A stretch of DNA of 64,000 nt from Asterias rubens. Its lineage: Eukaryota > Echinodermata > Asteroidea > Forcipulatida > Asteriidae. Both the position numbers and the translations under genes were made by a program. The stretch covers positions 6,386,001 through 6,450,000 of the forward strand of contig NC_047063.1 of the NCBI RefSeq assembly GCF_902459465.1, read 5' to 3'. The notes under the pieces were generated by a model. The model searched no databases. It saw only the letters and a list, made by a program, of their open reading frames with translations, and was not told the DNA's origin. Below, in pieces: positions 23,701 to 31,692 of this stretch (within the stretch, counting starts at the first letter, position 1; each line of letters begins with the position of its first letter).

Positions 23701-26700
23701 CTCGAAAACTATGTCACTTCAGAGGGAGCCGTTTCTCAGGGATCTTTGCTCAAATTGATTTAAAATGTGTTAAATCAATAAGGAAATCAAGTTAAAAACC
23801 CAAATAATGTTGTGAGACCCTTCTCACTAAAAAATATACTACAATTAACTATAAACTTGCGGGTACAACCATGTGTAAAAACACTCCTCCAAGACGTTTT
23901 TGTTCGTGCACATTGTACCCGCAAGTTTACTTTTTATATAGTTTATTCTTATCTTTTTTCCCACACTTTAAAACACCACTTCTCTCTCATGTATTGTTGT
24001 TTTGTGGGTGCTCCGTTTTGTATAGGCGCTTCGCAGTGAACCATGGCGGTAAAACAATAAGCAACCTCCCACAAATGACGTCAAAGTATTGACATTTTCA
24101 AGCACGCCCTCAACGTTCACTATGTTTACTCTATTCAGCGTGGTTTGGTAAAGAGAACAAGATCCGAAGAAGACCAGCCCGGAAGCTGAAGGCTGACCCA
24201 AGTAATACATACCACCATGCAATCCCTATAAGCATGATTTGTGTGATGCTTCTTAACTTTGCAAAGCTAACCCTTTCAGTTTTAGTTCATTCAATTTTTA
24301 TTTATTTTTTCTAATTGGTCATTGCTTAAAGTCCAGTTCATACGAATGTTGACGTCACAGCCCTGTTTTCCCAGCGAGTGTTTCATAGGAATGAATTATT
24401 CGTTGCAAATTTGTGACGTTCAACTCGTATCGCATTTGCATGAAGTATGCACTGGGCTCAAAGACACTGGACACTATTGGTAATTGTCAAAGACCAGTCT
24501 TCTCTCTTGGTGTATTTCAACATAATATGCATAAAATAACAAACCTGTGAAAATTTGAGCTCAATCTGTCATCGAAGTTGCGAGATAATGAAAGAAAAAA
24601 CACCCTTCACGAAGTTGTGTGCTTTCTTATGCTTGATTTCGAGACCTCAAATTCTAAACTTGAGGTCTCGAAATCAAATTCGAGGAAAATTACTTCTTTC
24701 TCGAAAACTACATCAATTCAGAGGGAGCCATTTCTCACAACGTTTTATACTATCAACGTCTCCCCATTACTTATTTCCAAGTAAGGTTTTATAATTTTTT
24801 TTTATTTTGAGTAATTACCAATAGTTTTCACTGCCTGTAATATAGTCAGTAGATTTATGGCCAGACTTTCTGTTTATAGTATAGGTTTTCCCTGGTATTT
24901 TCAGCGAACGTCCAATTTCACTTTCATTTGTTCGTTTACAAGTGGAATTTGCCTTCAAAGTTGAAACCGTTTTTCAGTTCCATTTTTGACGCCTGCATGC
25001 GAGTACCGTTTCGACGTAGTCCTCGTTGTTTCTCGTTTGACTTTTAGACACGCGAAGTCGGCATATGCGCGATTTTTGCTGTCGTTTTCGAAAGTATCCG
25101 GGAAAACCTAGGCCTATATAATATTTCCTTATTATATAAACCCTTTTTTTTGCCGTGTGTAGCCTTAATAAAGCATTGCTTTTTGTGGCAATTCATGCTG
25201 CTTTTCTTTGTGAGATCCATAAACTATTTTCTAAATCATGTCTGCTTAAAGCCTAAATCCATGTTGGTAAATTCCACCCTAAAATGTTATTCCACAGGTG
25301 TTTTGTACAAATTGTGAATGTTTATGAGGGGTACAATGGTGAAAAAATGTCATATTTGATGCTGAATGAAACAATCAATCTGTTAGCGAATGAATGGAAT
25401 TCTCCCCTTCTGCGAATGCAAAACATCCATAAGTTATTTCACGATAACATCCAATTTATATTGTCATTATTTTGATTTGGATAAACCCATATACGCATGC
25501 GAGGTGTGGTGAAGGTGAACGCTGTCATTGGGCTTTTTGCGATATGGCGGACACAATGCTACAACACTATTATTAGGTTTGGGTAAATTTGTGTATACAC
25601 CCAAACCAAACAGTAGACTCCTATCACGTCCACCCTACCTCAAAATGGCTTATTGGTTTGTTATTGCCGCTTTTCTCCAGTAGATGTAGGGTGACGGAAT
25701 CAAATACCAAACAATTGCAGTGGAGAGCTTTCTGCAAAGAGATGTTGCCAATGGAAACGGGGCACTTCAGCGCCAATCCAAAGCGACTTGAATATTTTGC
25801 GTGGTTTTATGTGTGTGTAAAAGATACTTCATCACACACTTGTGATTCTTTTTGCATTTGCAAAAACACCGTGTTTACGTGAAAAGTGCAGAACCCTATA
25901 CTTGCTTCTTGTCGTGTAGAGCGATAGCCAATGGTGTTTATTCTTTAAACTATTCAGGTCACTTTTGCTTAAAGGTTATACGGTTGTTGGGTTTGTACAA
26001 AAAAATTACTAGAGTGGGATTCCTACCAACGACCTGCGGATAAACATTCCGGCGCTCTACCAACTCAGCTATCTAGCCCTATATTGGCGGTATCCCTATA
26101 CATTTTGTCAATATCTTCTGTACGATTGATCATTACACTCTGAAGACGTCCTGGTCAGAATAAACCCCGATGTGGAAACTTGGGGGCCCTGACCCGTTTC
26201 TGGGTCAACAAAACCCGGAATCGGTTATTGTTTATGGTTGTATTTTTATATCACTCTAAAAACTTCCAGGTCAGAGTGACCAGGATCAGGGTACGGTGAC
26301 CTGGATCCGGGTTACAATGACGTGGATCCGGGTGACAGTAGCATGGATCCGGGTTACAGTGACCTGGATCGGGTACGGTGATCTTGATCCGGGTTGCAGT
26401 GGCATGGATCCGGGTTACAGTGGCATGGATCCGGGTTACAGTGACCTGGATCGGGTACGGTGATCTTGATCCGGGTTGCAGTGGCATGGATCCGGGTTAC
26501 AGTGGCATGGATCCGGGTTACAGTGGCATGGATCCGTGTTACAGTGGCATGGATCTGGGTTACAGTGGCATGGATCCGGGTAACAGTGACATGGATTTGC
26601 GTTACATTGATCTTGATCAGGGCAAGGTGACCTGGACCCGGAATCTGTGTCAAAATGAGTTCAACAATTAACTCAGAATCTGAATTGGGTACCCGGCCTA

Positions 26701-28241
26701 GATGACCAAATATAAATAATTTTTATAAGGTTTTAATTGTACTGATAACGTCACATTGCATGCTTGGTTCATTGCTGTGTTTGTAGCTTACTGCTTCTTT
26801 TTGTTGACAGCCTCACAATTCTTTGCTGTGATCCAGCATATCATCAAGCATATTATTTCAATGACTTGTTTTTGCTCCAGCTTGTTTATTGCTCCTTGTA
26901 TTTTTATGCAGCATTATTTTACCTTCTCGTCATATACAAACAATGTACTGGTATTACAATTTTTGATTTATTATTTTGGCAGTGACAAAAGTATCTTGTT
27001 TTATGGTTGCTTCTATACTCCTGGTCAGAGTGACCCGGAATCGGTCTAAAGTGACACAGATCCAGGTAACAGTGATCTGTGAACCAGATCCGGAATACTG
27101 TAACTGGATCCAGGTTACATTTACTGGGTCCAGGTGTATAGTGACTCGATCCGGGTAAGTGACCCAGATCCGGGTAACAGTGATATGTGACCCAGATCCG
27201 GAATACTGTGACTGGATCCAGGTTACAGTGACTGGGTCCAGGTTTATAGTGACTCGATCCGGGTAAGTGACCCAGATCCGGGTAACCGTGATATGTGACC
27301 CAGATCCGGAATACAGTGACTCGATCTGGGTTACATGACCCATATCCTGGCTACAGTGACCTAGAAGATTCGATTACAGTGACCTAGAAGATTCGATTAC
27401 AGTGACCTAGAATTGGGTTACGGTGACATAGATTCGATTACAGGGACCAAGATTATATTACAGTGACCTGGACCCGGTTTACAGTGACTCAGATCCGGCT
27501 CAAGTGTCTCTGGTCCTTGTTGGGTCAAAAATGACGCAGAATCGGGGTTAAAACAAGTAGTTTTCCGGGCCAGCCTCACCCACAAACTGTTCAGGCCCCT
27601 CGCATGCTCAGATTTCGTGCCAAATTCTGACCCGTTCTTTTTACAAGGTTTTAAGGGTAGGCCTTTATGTTTGACAATTCCTCCATCCAGCGAAACTCCA
27701 ATCAATATGGATTGTTGACTCTCGGTGTTTATCGTTTGACTTGTATACACAAAATTAATCCCTCTTGTTTTTGTTTGTTTGTAATACAGACAAAAAGATC
27801 CTGTATCTCCGAAGGTCCTATCTACAGCATCGCTACGCAAGAAAGACTCGTTCCCTCTCCTCTGGTCTAAAACCACCGCTAAACAACGGTTTCGATCTTC
27901 CCCATGAGCTTATCCAGTCCACGGATGGAGATCTCGAACTCGCTTCAAATAACATCTCAGACTCAAACCTCAACTCAACTTACATGGATTCTCATGACCA
28001 CACTGGACTCGATAATACTGGCTTCATGTTGGATTCAGGAGTGGACACAGATCAAATGGCTTCTCAAGTGTTTACAATAAGCGAGCGGGGTATCGGGATA
28101 GCGAAAGAAAAGCAGAGAGACTGTTCATGTACTCATAAATATATCAACGGAAAAAGCGCAATTGTTGACTCATTAACATCCGAATACCAAGAAATGAATC
28201 CAAATGATTTGAATTTTACGACAGAGTCAACTTGGCTTTGA
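9382..28241 (+). CDS. Prostanoid receptor-like class A GPCR (EP4-like), three exons
   Basis: Exons 9382-10215, 21868-22066 and 27790-28241 join in phases 0 and 1 to give 494 residues. I chose the ATG at 9382 (AACAAGATGG, a strong context); the upstream in-frame codon at 9346 is GTG. Seven membrane spans are visible: TM1 about 40-66, TM2 from IPDMITGTLAAFD, TM3 after Cys114, a DRY at 138-140, TM5 from YYSYILAFYG, TM6 ending WMPYLVFIV across the first junction, and TM7 in exon 2. Cys114 and Cys193 would make the usual extracellular disulphide. The extracellular end has NYS and NAT glycosylation sites. TM7 reads SIRVLFTNTILNPAIY; counting back from the NP proline (7.50) puts Arg300 at 7.40, the residue that binds the prostaglandin carboxylate in known prostanoid receptors. 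Vertebrate prostanoid receptor genes also have an intron at the end of TM6, as here. Unlike them, this protein has NPAIY for DPW(I/V)Y. Ligand is not shown; a related orphan is possible. Confidence 0.85.
10490..10830 (-). mobile_element. tRNA-headed SINE
   Basis: On the minus strand a tRNA-like head at 10742-10830 reads GGTCGTAGCCTAGTGGTAGG (A-box-like), then GCAGAGTGTGGGTTCGTTTC (B-box-like) and TGACACTTGTGCCCTTGTGA, followed by a body reaching about 10490. The copy at 60397-60612 shares the GCAGAGTGTGGGTTTGAGTC head. The head is too diverged to be a working tRNA. Confidence 0.75.
11188..11375 (-). mobile_element. Family A element, partial, inverted
   Basis: From the central CGAGACCTCAAATTCTAAAC palindrome to GAGTAATTACCAATAGG. 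The other half is missing. Confidence 0.85.
11584..11654. repeat. Pair of 20-base palindromes
   Basis: GTCCCAACTGTAGTTGGGAC (11584-11603) and GTCCCAATTATAGTTGGGAC (11634-11653), with further AAGTTGGGAC copies around them (11555-11680). A small repeat cluster, possibly a decayed MITE. Confidence 0.65.
11876..12012. mobile_element. Family H MITE
   Basis: Terminal inverted repeats about 40 bp: CACTCTAACTTTCTCGGGTC with AGAATTGACTCGGATTTGGG at the left, and the complement ending GGGACTTTTAGAGTG at the right. The GACCCGG motifs recur in the arrays at 26.3 and 27.0 kb. Confidence 0.85.
12013..12640. other. Intron 1 sequence, nothing recognised
   Basis: AT-rich, with no open frame or repeat that I can support. 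Confidence 0.4.
12641..12835 (+). mobile_element. Family C MITE, left half
   Basis: GACACGTTGCCTATAGGATC, GGGCGAGTTGGTCTATGAAA and AACTAACAAGGTCGGCCATA in order. It stops at the centre of the family palindrome. Confidence 0.8.
13127..13465 (+). mobile_element. Family A element, right end lost
   Basis: Starts TTAAAGGCAGTGGACACTAT and runs to GAGATACACCAAGTGAGAAG, where the match stops before the right terminal repeat. Confidence 0.88.
13466..13984. other. Intron 1 sequence, nothing recognised
   Basis: No gene. AAGTTTAAAATCTTCAAAAC and TTTTGAAGATTCAAAATCTT near 13800-13857 form a short inverted pair. Confidence 0.35.
13985..14295 (-). mobile_element. Family G element, inverted
   Basis: ACATGGTGTTACCGCAAACC at 14233-14252 followed by ACCATGCAATGCCTCAAATC is the reverse complement of the family G end. 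The ACGTTTCGACTAGCTTGCTT block at about 13993 corresponds to the inner block of the other copies. Confidence 0.55.
14640..14830 (+). mobile_element. Family G end fragment
   Basis: GGTTTGCGGTGACACCATGT at 14680-14699, then GGACGTTTCGGTCAGTGTGC and TCTGACCGTCTTCTGGAGAA, in the same order and spacing as at 6773-6940. Confidence 0.6.
14944..15327 (+). mobile_element. Family A element, full length (reference copy)
   Basis: TTAA at both ends (14944-14947 and 15324-15327). Terminal inverted repeats are about 25 bp: TTAAAGGCAGTGGACACTAT at the left and ATTACCAATAGTGTCCACTG at the right. Between them lie GAAACGGCTCC, a central palindrome (GAGACCTCAG...TTGAGGTCCTGAAATC), the GGGTGTTTTCTTCTTTCATT block and GAGCTCAAATTTTCACAGGT. 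The element is about 384 bp, codes for nothing and has MITE structure. TTAA targets are a hallmark of piggyBac-type transposition, but the terminal bases do not match the usual piggyBac CCY start, so superfamily is open. Confidence 0.93.
15706..15806 (+). mobile_element. Family C MITE fragment
   Basis: ACGTGTGATCGGTCGAGTTG then GTCTATAAAAAGCGTTT; only the first ~100 bp of the family is present. Confidence 0.65.
15959..16805. mobile_element. Candidate ~0.85 kb inverted-repeat element with TGACGTCA in its ends
   Basis: GTGACGTCAATCGA at 15976-15989 is repeated in inverse orientation at 16770-16783. A second inverted pair lies inside it: ATAGACCTTTCTTTTG at 15998-16013 and CAGAAAGGTCTAT at 16275-16287. 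The interior at 16288-16769 has overlapping open frames of about 100 codons without any recognisable domain. The ends are short and degenerate, so the borders are uncertain. Confidence 0.5.
16891..17161. mobile_element. Family C MITE
   Basis: A central palindrome (GGTCGGCCATTTATGGAAGT / CTCCCATAAATGGCCGACCG) and a right end CCGATCCAAGGCAACGTGTT CCTTTAA. The left end is truncated. Confidence 0.85.
17321..17649 (+). mobile_element. Family A element, diverged
   Basis: Starts TTAAAGGCACTAACACTCAT, keeps TAGCATACAAAATTACTTTG, a modified centre and ATACACCAATTGAGAA, and ends where the family E copy begins. Confidence 0.75.
17700..17797 (+). mobile_element. Non-LTR retrotransposon 3' end with (ATT)n tail
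   Basis: GAGACTTTATTTTGTATTAT, GCGCTATATAAGAACTGTTT, then about eleven ATT units. The same 3' end, with coding sequence attached, lies at 43700-44412. Confidence 0.75.
17813..18359. repeat. Minisatellite (~41 and 18 bp units) inside short inverted repeats
   Basis: Units of ATGTAGCCCCAAACATGTAC plus CTAGATGTAGCCCAGACCTA (about 41 bp) alternate with ATGTAGCCCCAAACCTTA (18 bp). TGTGCGGCAC at 17813-17822 and GTGCCGCACA at 18350-18359 bracket the array exactly, so it looks like a tandem expansion inside a small MITE rather than a free satellite. Confidence 0.9.
18488..19330. other. Intron 1 sequence, nothing recognised
   Basis: No open frame or repeat that I can support. Short minus-strand frames near 19000-19340 lack domain features. 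Confidence 0.4.
19331..19522. mobile_element. Family E MITE with internal 16-bp tandem expansion
   Basis: Ends GGGGTGGATTTCACAAAG and CTTTTGTGAAATCCACCCC are inverted repeats. Inside, CTAAGTTAGGACTAGTC is repeated in tandem about five times (19420-19495); because TAGGACTAGTCCTA is itself palindromic the array can fold on itself. Confidence 0.9.
19826..19988 (+). mobile_element. Family N repeat
   Basis: CTGTATGCTTCGTTTCTGAA, GGGCACCAAGGCATTTTCTC and GAGCATTTCAAGGACACCAA recur at 57771-57920, and inverted at 38370 and 52168. Confidence 0.7.
19989..20869. other. Intron 1 sequence, little recognised
   Basis: ACACTGTAAAAACAGTGTT at about 20643 and CACTAAACATTGTTTTTAG at about 20804 may be the diverged ends of one small MITE. 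No gene. Confidence 0.35.
20870..20990 (+). mobile_element. Family G end fragment
   Basis: TTTGAGGGATTGCATGGTGA then GGTTTACGGTAACACCATAT, matching the family G end in order. A 65-codon open frame across it is incidental. Confidence 0.6.
20991..21867. other. End of intron 1, nothing recognised
   Basis: AT-rich intron sequence up to the exon 2 acceptor. TCAAGGCAAATTGTCA / TCAAGGCAAACTGTCA with AAATTTAATGAATG is duplicated at about 21786 and 21825, a short tandem duplication just upstream of the branch region. Confidence 0.4.
21868..22066 (+). CDS. Exon 2 of the prostanoid-type receptor (end of TM6, TM7)
   Basis: Acceptor TTTATTTGCAG at 21867 and donor CAAAAG|GTAGGT at 22066/22067. It codes VFIVLNQYGVFYNELMEDLS, then the TM7 stretch with Arg300 and NPAIY, and the start of the cytoplasmic tail (helix-8-like FNKTYRHGYIYFVRRLL, then basic LIKKPK). 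Entry is in phase 0, continuing FWMPYL from exon 1 without a gap in TM6; exit is in phase 1. Reading through the donor gives a hydrophobic tail with no homology, so the splice is preferred. Confidence 0.85.
22067..23495. other. Intron 2 sequence, nothing recognised
   Basis: AT-rich with an A run near 22370. Open frames here read through intron sequence and have no recognisable domain. Confidence 0.4.
23496..23740 (-). mobile_element. Family A element, inverted, truncated
   Basis: Starts TTAAAGACATTGGACACTAT and is lost after CAGAGGGAGCCGTTTCTCA. Confidence 0.85.
23852..23929. repeat. Inverted repeat, 17-base perfect arms
   Basis: TAAACTTGCGGGTACAA at 23852-23868 is complementary to TTGTACCCGCAAGTTTA at 23913-23929, with a 44-base loop. 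A related left arm (AAACTTGCAGGGAAAACCAT) occurs at about 51503. Confidence 0.85.
24458..24840 (-). mobile_element. Family A element, full length, inverted
   Basis: From TCAAAGACACTGGACACTAT to TTTTCACTGCCTGTAA, with the central AAATTCTAAACTTGAGGTCT palindrome. Confidence 0.9.
24841..26011. other. Intron 2 sequence, nothing recognised
   Basis: No gene or family recognised. Open frames up to about 97 codons (for example near 25589) show no domain or splice context. Confidence 0.4.
26012..26080 (-). mobile_element. tRNA-derived SINE head
   Basis: On the minus strand AGGGCTAGATAGCTGAGTTG GTAGAGCGCC (A box) and GGTCGTTGGTAGGAATCCCA (B box, mutated from GGTTCGAATCC). The B-box damage and missing CCA-type end argue against a functional tRNA. 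Confidence 0.7.
26136..26266. mobile_element. Family H fragment
   Basis: CACTCTGAAGACGTCCTGGT CAGAAT followed by CTGACCCGTTTCTGGGTCAA. It borders the 21-bp array. Confidence 0.55.
26267..26655. repeat. 21-bp tandem array (GGATCCGGGTTACAGTGGCAT)
   Basis: Unit GGATCCGGGTTACAGTGGCA plus T, with GTGACCTGGATC variants. Because 21 is a multiple of three, stop-free frames of about 100 codons run on both strands; their heptapeptide repeats are a by-product of the array. Confidence 0.93.
27010..27530. repeat. Second ACAGTGACC/GATCCGG tandem array
   Basis: Related 20-22 bp words (GTGACCCAGATCCGGGTAAC, ACTGGATCCAGGTTACAGTG) arranged in a higher-order block of about 110 bp repeated near 27065-27310, then degenerate units to about 27530. 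It shares GACCCGG and GGATCCGGGTTACAG with the first array, so both probably grew from one family H element. Confidence 0.88.
27790..28241 (+). CDS. Exon 3 of the prostanoid-type receptor (cytoplasmic tail)
   Basis: Acceptor TTGTTTGTAATACAG precedes AC, which completes a GAC codon with the last G of exon 2. It codes about 150 residues: a basic start (KKILYLRRSYLQHRYARKTR), a Ser/Thr/Asp/Asn-rich stretch with repeated acidic clusters (STDGDLE, SNNISDSNLN, DSHDHTGLDN), then stop after TESTWL. Long Ser/Thr-rich tails are typical of EP4-class receptors and serve as kinase and arrestin sites in that family; that role here is inference. Confidence 0.78.
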
Positions 28242-28540
28242 AACTGCCAATTGCTAAGTCTTCAAAGACCTGCCTTGAGCAGAAAAAGTAGCTAAGCGCA
28301 ACAAAAGTTTGCTTACCAGATTAAGGTTACCAGCTAAATTACCATGTCACGGTGTGCAATTTATGACTGGTATCCTGCTCATTTCTGCTTATCAGAACTT
28401 ATTATTTTGTGCTTAACAGATTAGTAGAACACCAGTCATTATTGAGCATGTAAAATGGTGTTTTAGCTGGTAACTTTATTCTGGTAAGCATGTCGTTGTT
28501 GTGCTTAGCTACACTCTGCAGCTCTAAGAAGCCAGCCCCA
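28242..28540. mobile_element. Diverged family D element in the receptor 3' UTR region
   Basis: AAGTAGCTAAGCGCAACAAA near 28286 and TTGTGCTTAGCTACACTCTG near 28500 are inverted ends; TGGTAACCTTAATCTGG-type words sit inside. It begins almost at the receptor stop codon. Confidence 0.5.
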
Positions 28541-28817
28541 ACTCTCACGAGATACATGTAGTTGATGCAAACGAGCCGTTTCGCTTACACTGCTACAGAA
28601 ATTTAACGACTTGTTCAAGAGTCTATGTTAATCCCATTTATTTCGGTGAGAGCTTTTTCAGAAAACCCTATATACAGGGTTGTTGTTGAGTTTAATATCT
28701 TATAAACATTGTTATTGCCAAATTAAACTAGTTTATTTTGGTTTTTACCCATTTAATATTTTATTCTACAACTCGGTACTTTCCCGAGCACTGTGAACAA
28801 AGTTACAGGAATATTAC

Positions 28818-28886
28818 GTGGGTGGGATTCGAACCCCCGACCTTTGAAATTCTAGAGCAGTGTCGTACCAATTTAGACGACCGGGT
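28818..28886 (-). mobile_element. tRNA-derived SINE head
   Basis: On the minus strand GGTCGTCTAAATTGGTACGA (A-box region), then GGTCGGGGGTTCGAATCCCA with a perfect GGTTCGAATCC B box. The D-arm and anticodon region do not fold as a normal tRNA. Confidence 0.7.
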
Positions 28887-28976
28887 ACTGCAACGATTTA
28901 ATAGATGGAAATTTGCATCGTGTGATACAAGGAATATTAATTTTGTAATTCAAACGTTTTTGATCCAGATTAATAT

Positions 28977-29357
28977 TTAAGACAATGGACGTATTGGTAA
29001 TTGTCAAAGACTAGCCTTCACAGTTGGTGTATCTCAACATATGCACAAAATAACAAACCTGTGAAAATTTGAGCTCAATTGGTCGTCGAAGTTCCGAGAT
29101 AATAATGAAAGAAAAAAACATCCTTGTCACACGAAGTTGTGTGCGTTCAGATGCTTGATTTCGAGACCTCAAATTCTAAACTTGAGGTCTCGAAATCAAA
29201 TTCGTGGAAAATTACTTCACTCTCGAAAACTACGTCACTTCAGAGGGAGCCGTTTCTCACAATGTTTTATACAAGCAACCTCTCCCCGTTACTCGTTAAC
29301 AAGTAAGGCTCTGTGCTAATAATAAATTTGAGTAATTAACAATAGTGTCCCTTGCAA
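28977..29357 (-). mobile_element. Family A element, inverted
   Basis: From TTAAGACAATGGACGTATTG to GTAATTAACAATAGTGTCCC. Confidence 0.88.
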
Positions 29358-29713
29358 ATAGCTGGCCTATATTATGATAGCCGTGTGGGCATTCCTACAA
29401 AAAATAAAGTATTTTTAGATAATGTGCATGGATTCAGTGTTCTTGGCAAGTATGCCGTTTACTTTTTTTTGAAAATGTGACACTGGGGTGACAACAAATA
29501 CATTTCCTGCGTGTCAAATTAATGTTACAAAAAGCAAGTGTTTCAAACCGTGAAATGATTATTAAAAAGCTTATAAATCTCAACATTTCTGAACGGTACA
29601 TTTTAATCTCAGTATTACAAGTTCAGATTTCGAATGGGTCACTTGGGGTGGGGGCTTCAATGGGGTGGGGGTGGTCGTGTCCCCTTTAGTTACACAACCG
29701 CGTATAGAATATT
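29358..29713. other. Intergenic, nothing recognised
   Basis: No gene. AATAAAGT near 29402 could serve as a distal polyadenylation signal for the receptor, but nothing else supports this. Confidence 0.3.
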
Positions 29714-29950
29714 GGGTGCGTTCGTTTAGCTTCCCTGGGTTGACCCCGGTCTGCCCCGGTACGTTCAAAAAGCTTTGACGGGGCTCACCCGGGTCAGCCC
29801 CAGTTCCCTGCTTGTGGAGTGGGTCACTTGGGGGTGACCTGAGGTGCATGCCGTCACCAAGGGCGAGTGTGGTCGTTCGTTTAGCTCTTGTCAGGGGCTC
29901 ACCCGAGTGAGCACCGCGGGGTCGACCAAGGGAAGCTAAACGAACGCACC
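29714..29950. mobile_element. Family I MITE
   Basis: Terminal inverted repeats GGGTGCGTTCGTTTAGCTTC and GAAGCTAAACGAACGCACCC, with a GC-rich interior. A damaged end fragment occurs at 37018-37105. Confidence 0.9.
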
Positions 29951-30154
29951 CATTATGAAATAGTCAGTCACTAACTTGAACAATCGAAATTTGGGGTGGG
30001 CAGATTTGTCAAAAAGGCCTCTTGTGTATAACTCTGTCATCCCGACGCACGTGTGAGCAAGAACACAGGGTGCTCTCCAATGCCTTTCTGCACAACTCTG
30101 TCGCGCGCGCCAAGCATAACGCATGTTGGACCTTATTTGTCGGACCTTCGTTGC

Positions 30155-30225
30155 GTTGTGATTGGTCAATACGCAAATGGGGCGGAGCTTAATGAAAGGC
30201 ACCGTGGAGAGATAAAATAAGTACA
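30155..30225 (+). promoter_or_regulatory. Promoter-like cluster (CCAAT, GC box, TATA-like)
   Basis: GATTGGTCAATACGCAAATG (inverted CCAAT plus an octamer-like word), GGGGCGGAGC at 30179-30188 and GATAAAATAAG at about 30211 occur within 70 bp in promoter order. The nearest downstream plus-strand gene is the LRR-Ig gene, whose 5' UTR exon starts with an acceptor at 33896, so an upstream exon must exist somewhere. The link is inference. Confidence 0.4.
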
Positions 30226-30780
30226 TACAGGGGCATTGCTTGGCAACAGACAGCATAGGATAGAGTGAGATGGAGAATTGGTGAAGAGGCTTTTGCTAGA
30301 CGAGACGAATTAGGCACCGTGCCAAAACACATAGATAACCTCATCCCCAGAGCATTATCCATACTAGACAACTATAGATCTACGTGGGGTCGATGACCAC
30401 TGAGTAGTGTGAGCAGATGGTCAGAGACAAGTTCTGATTGGCGTCAGCGAGTAGCAACAGGCGTTTCCGCCTGTAGTTTCGGCTGAGTGATAGAACTGTT
30501 TCACACGCTTAAGTTGCCATAGTAACCACTAAAGGGGCGTTTACTATCAGTGAGATTATCATACAGATAGCAATATTTTTAATTTTCTTAATTAGTCTCA
30601 TGCTTCACCTGGCGCTTGTATGATTTTGACTTCCTTTTATGGTTTTATTTCAGCTGTATTTAAACACAAAATATACAATTGACAGCTGTTGTTATTTTTT
30701 TCTTTATAAAAAACAACTTTGGATGGCCCTATTACAGTATCCATTCATTCAGACATTTATGATCCATATGCATAACTTTC
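30226..30780. other. Possible 5' exon region of the LRR-Ig gene
   Basis: Downstream of the promoter-like cluster; GATAGAGTGAGATG and GAATTGGTGAAGAG contain donor-like GT but neither is strong. No open frame of note. Confidence 0.25.
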
Positions 30781-31177
30781 TTAAAGGCAATGAACACTAT
30801 TGGTAACTACCCAAAACAATTATTAGCATAAAACCTTACTTGGTAACGAGTAATTGGGAGAGGTTGACAGTATAAAACATTGTGATAAACGGCTCCCTCT
30901 GAAGTGACGTAGTTTCCGAGAGAGAAGTAATTTTCCACGAATTTGATTTCGAGACCTCAGGTTTAGAATTTGAGGTCTCTACAATCAAGCATCCGTAAGA
31001 ACACAACAACTATGTGTGAAAATTGTGTTTTTTTCTTCCTACTCATCTCGAAACTTCGACGAACAATTTATCTCAAATTTTCACAGATTTTTTATTTTAT
31101 GCATAATAAAAATGTTGAGATACACCAAGTGAGAAGACTGGTCTTTAAAAATTACCAATAGTGTCCGGTGTCTTTAA
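30781..31177 (+). mobile_element. Family A element, full length
   Basis: TTAAAGGCAATGAACACTAT to GTGTCCGGTGTCTTTAA, TTAA at both ends. Confidence 0.92.
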
Positions 31178-31419
31178 AGACACTGGGGTCGATTTCACAA
31201 AGAGTTAGGACTAGTCCTAACTTAGAACTAGTCCTATAGGAGATATTAAAAACGTATGAATGGTCCTAAGTAAGGACGAGTAACTCGTCCTAACTCGAGA
31301 TAAGTCTTAAATCTTTGTGAAATCCACCCCTTGCCACCTTTTCGTAATTGTCAAAGACCAGTTTGCTCACTCTTTACTTATCTCAACATATGCATAACAA
31401 ATCTGTGGAAATCTTATTC
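31174..31419 (-). mobile_element. Family A fragment interrupted by a family E MITE
   Basis: TTAAAGACACTGG is cut at 31185 and resumes after 31330 as GTAATTGTCAAAGACCAG..., ending before 31420. Three family A copies therefore lie in tandem here. Confidence 0.75.
31185..31330. mobile_element. Family E MITE nested in family A
   Basis: GGGGTCGATTTCACAAAGAG and TTTGTGAAATCCACCCC ends, TAGGACTAGTCCTA palindrome inside. Confidence 0.9.
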
Positions 31420-31692
31420 TTAAAGGCACTTGACACCTTTGGTAATTGTCAAAGACCTGTCAGTTATTACTCAATTGGTCATCGAAGTTGCAAGAGAATA
31501 ACGAAAGAAAAAACCTTGTTGCACCAATTTTAGTGCTTTCGGATATTTTATGAGAAATTACCTCTTTCTCAAAACTAAGTTACTTCAGAGGAGCCGCTTC
31601 TCACGGTGTTTTCTACAGCTCTCCATTGCCGAGTCTTTATGATAACCATTATTTTAAGTAATTATTATACCAATAGTGTCCCCGTGATTTAA
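31420..31692 (-). mobile_element. Family A element, internally shortened
   Basis: TTAAAGGCACTTGACACCTT to ACCAATAGTGTCCCCGTGAT TTAA. Confidence 0.85.

Noticed and set aside
26354..26671. Protein-coding frames of 97-99 codons on both strands
   Set aside because: They are a by-product of a 21-bp tandem array; heptapeptide repeats on both strands, no start or splice context.
28819..28886. Genuine tRNA gene
   Set aside because: The B box is perfect, but the D-arm and anticodon arm do not fold properly; it looks like a SINE head. The same holds for 26012-26080, 10742-10830 and 60397-60470.
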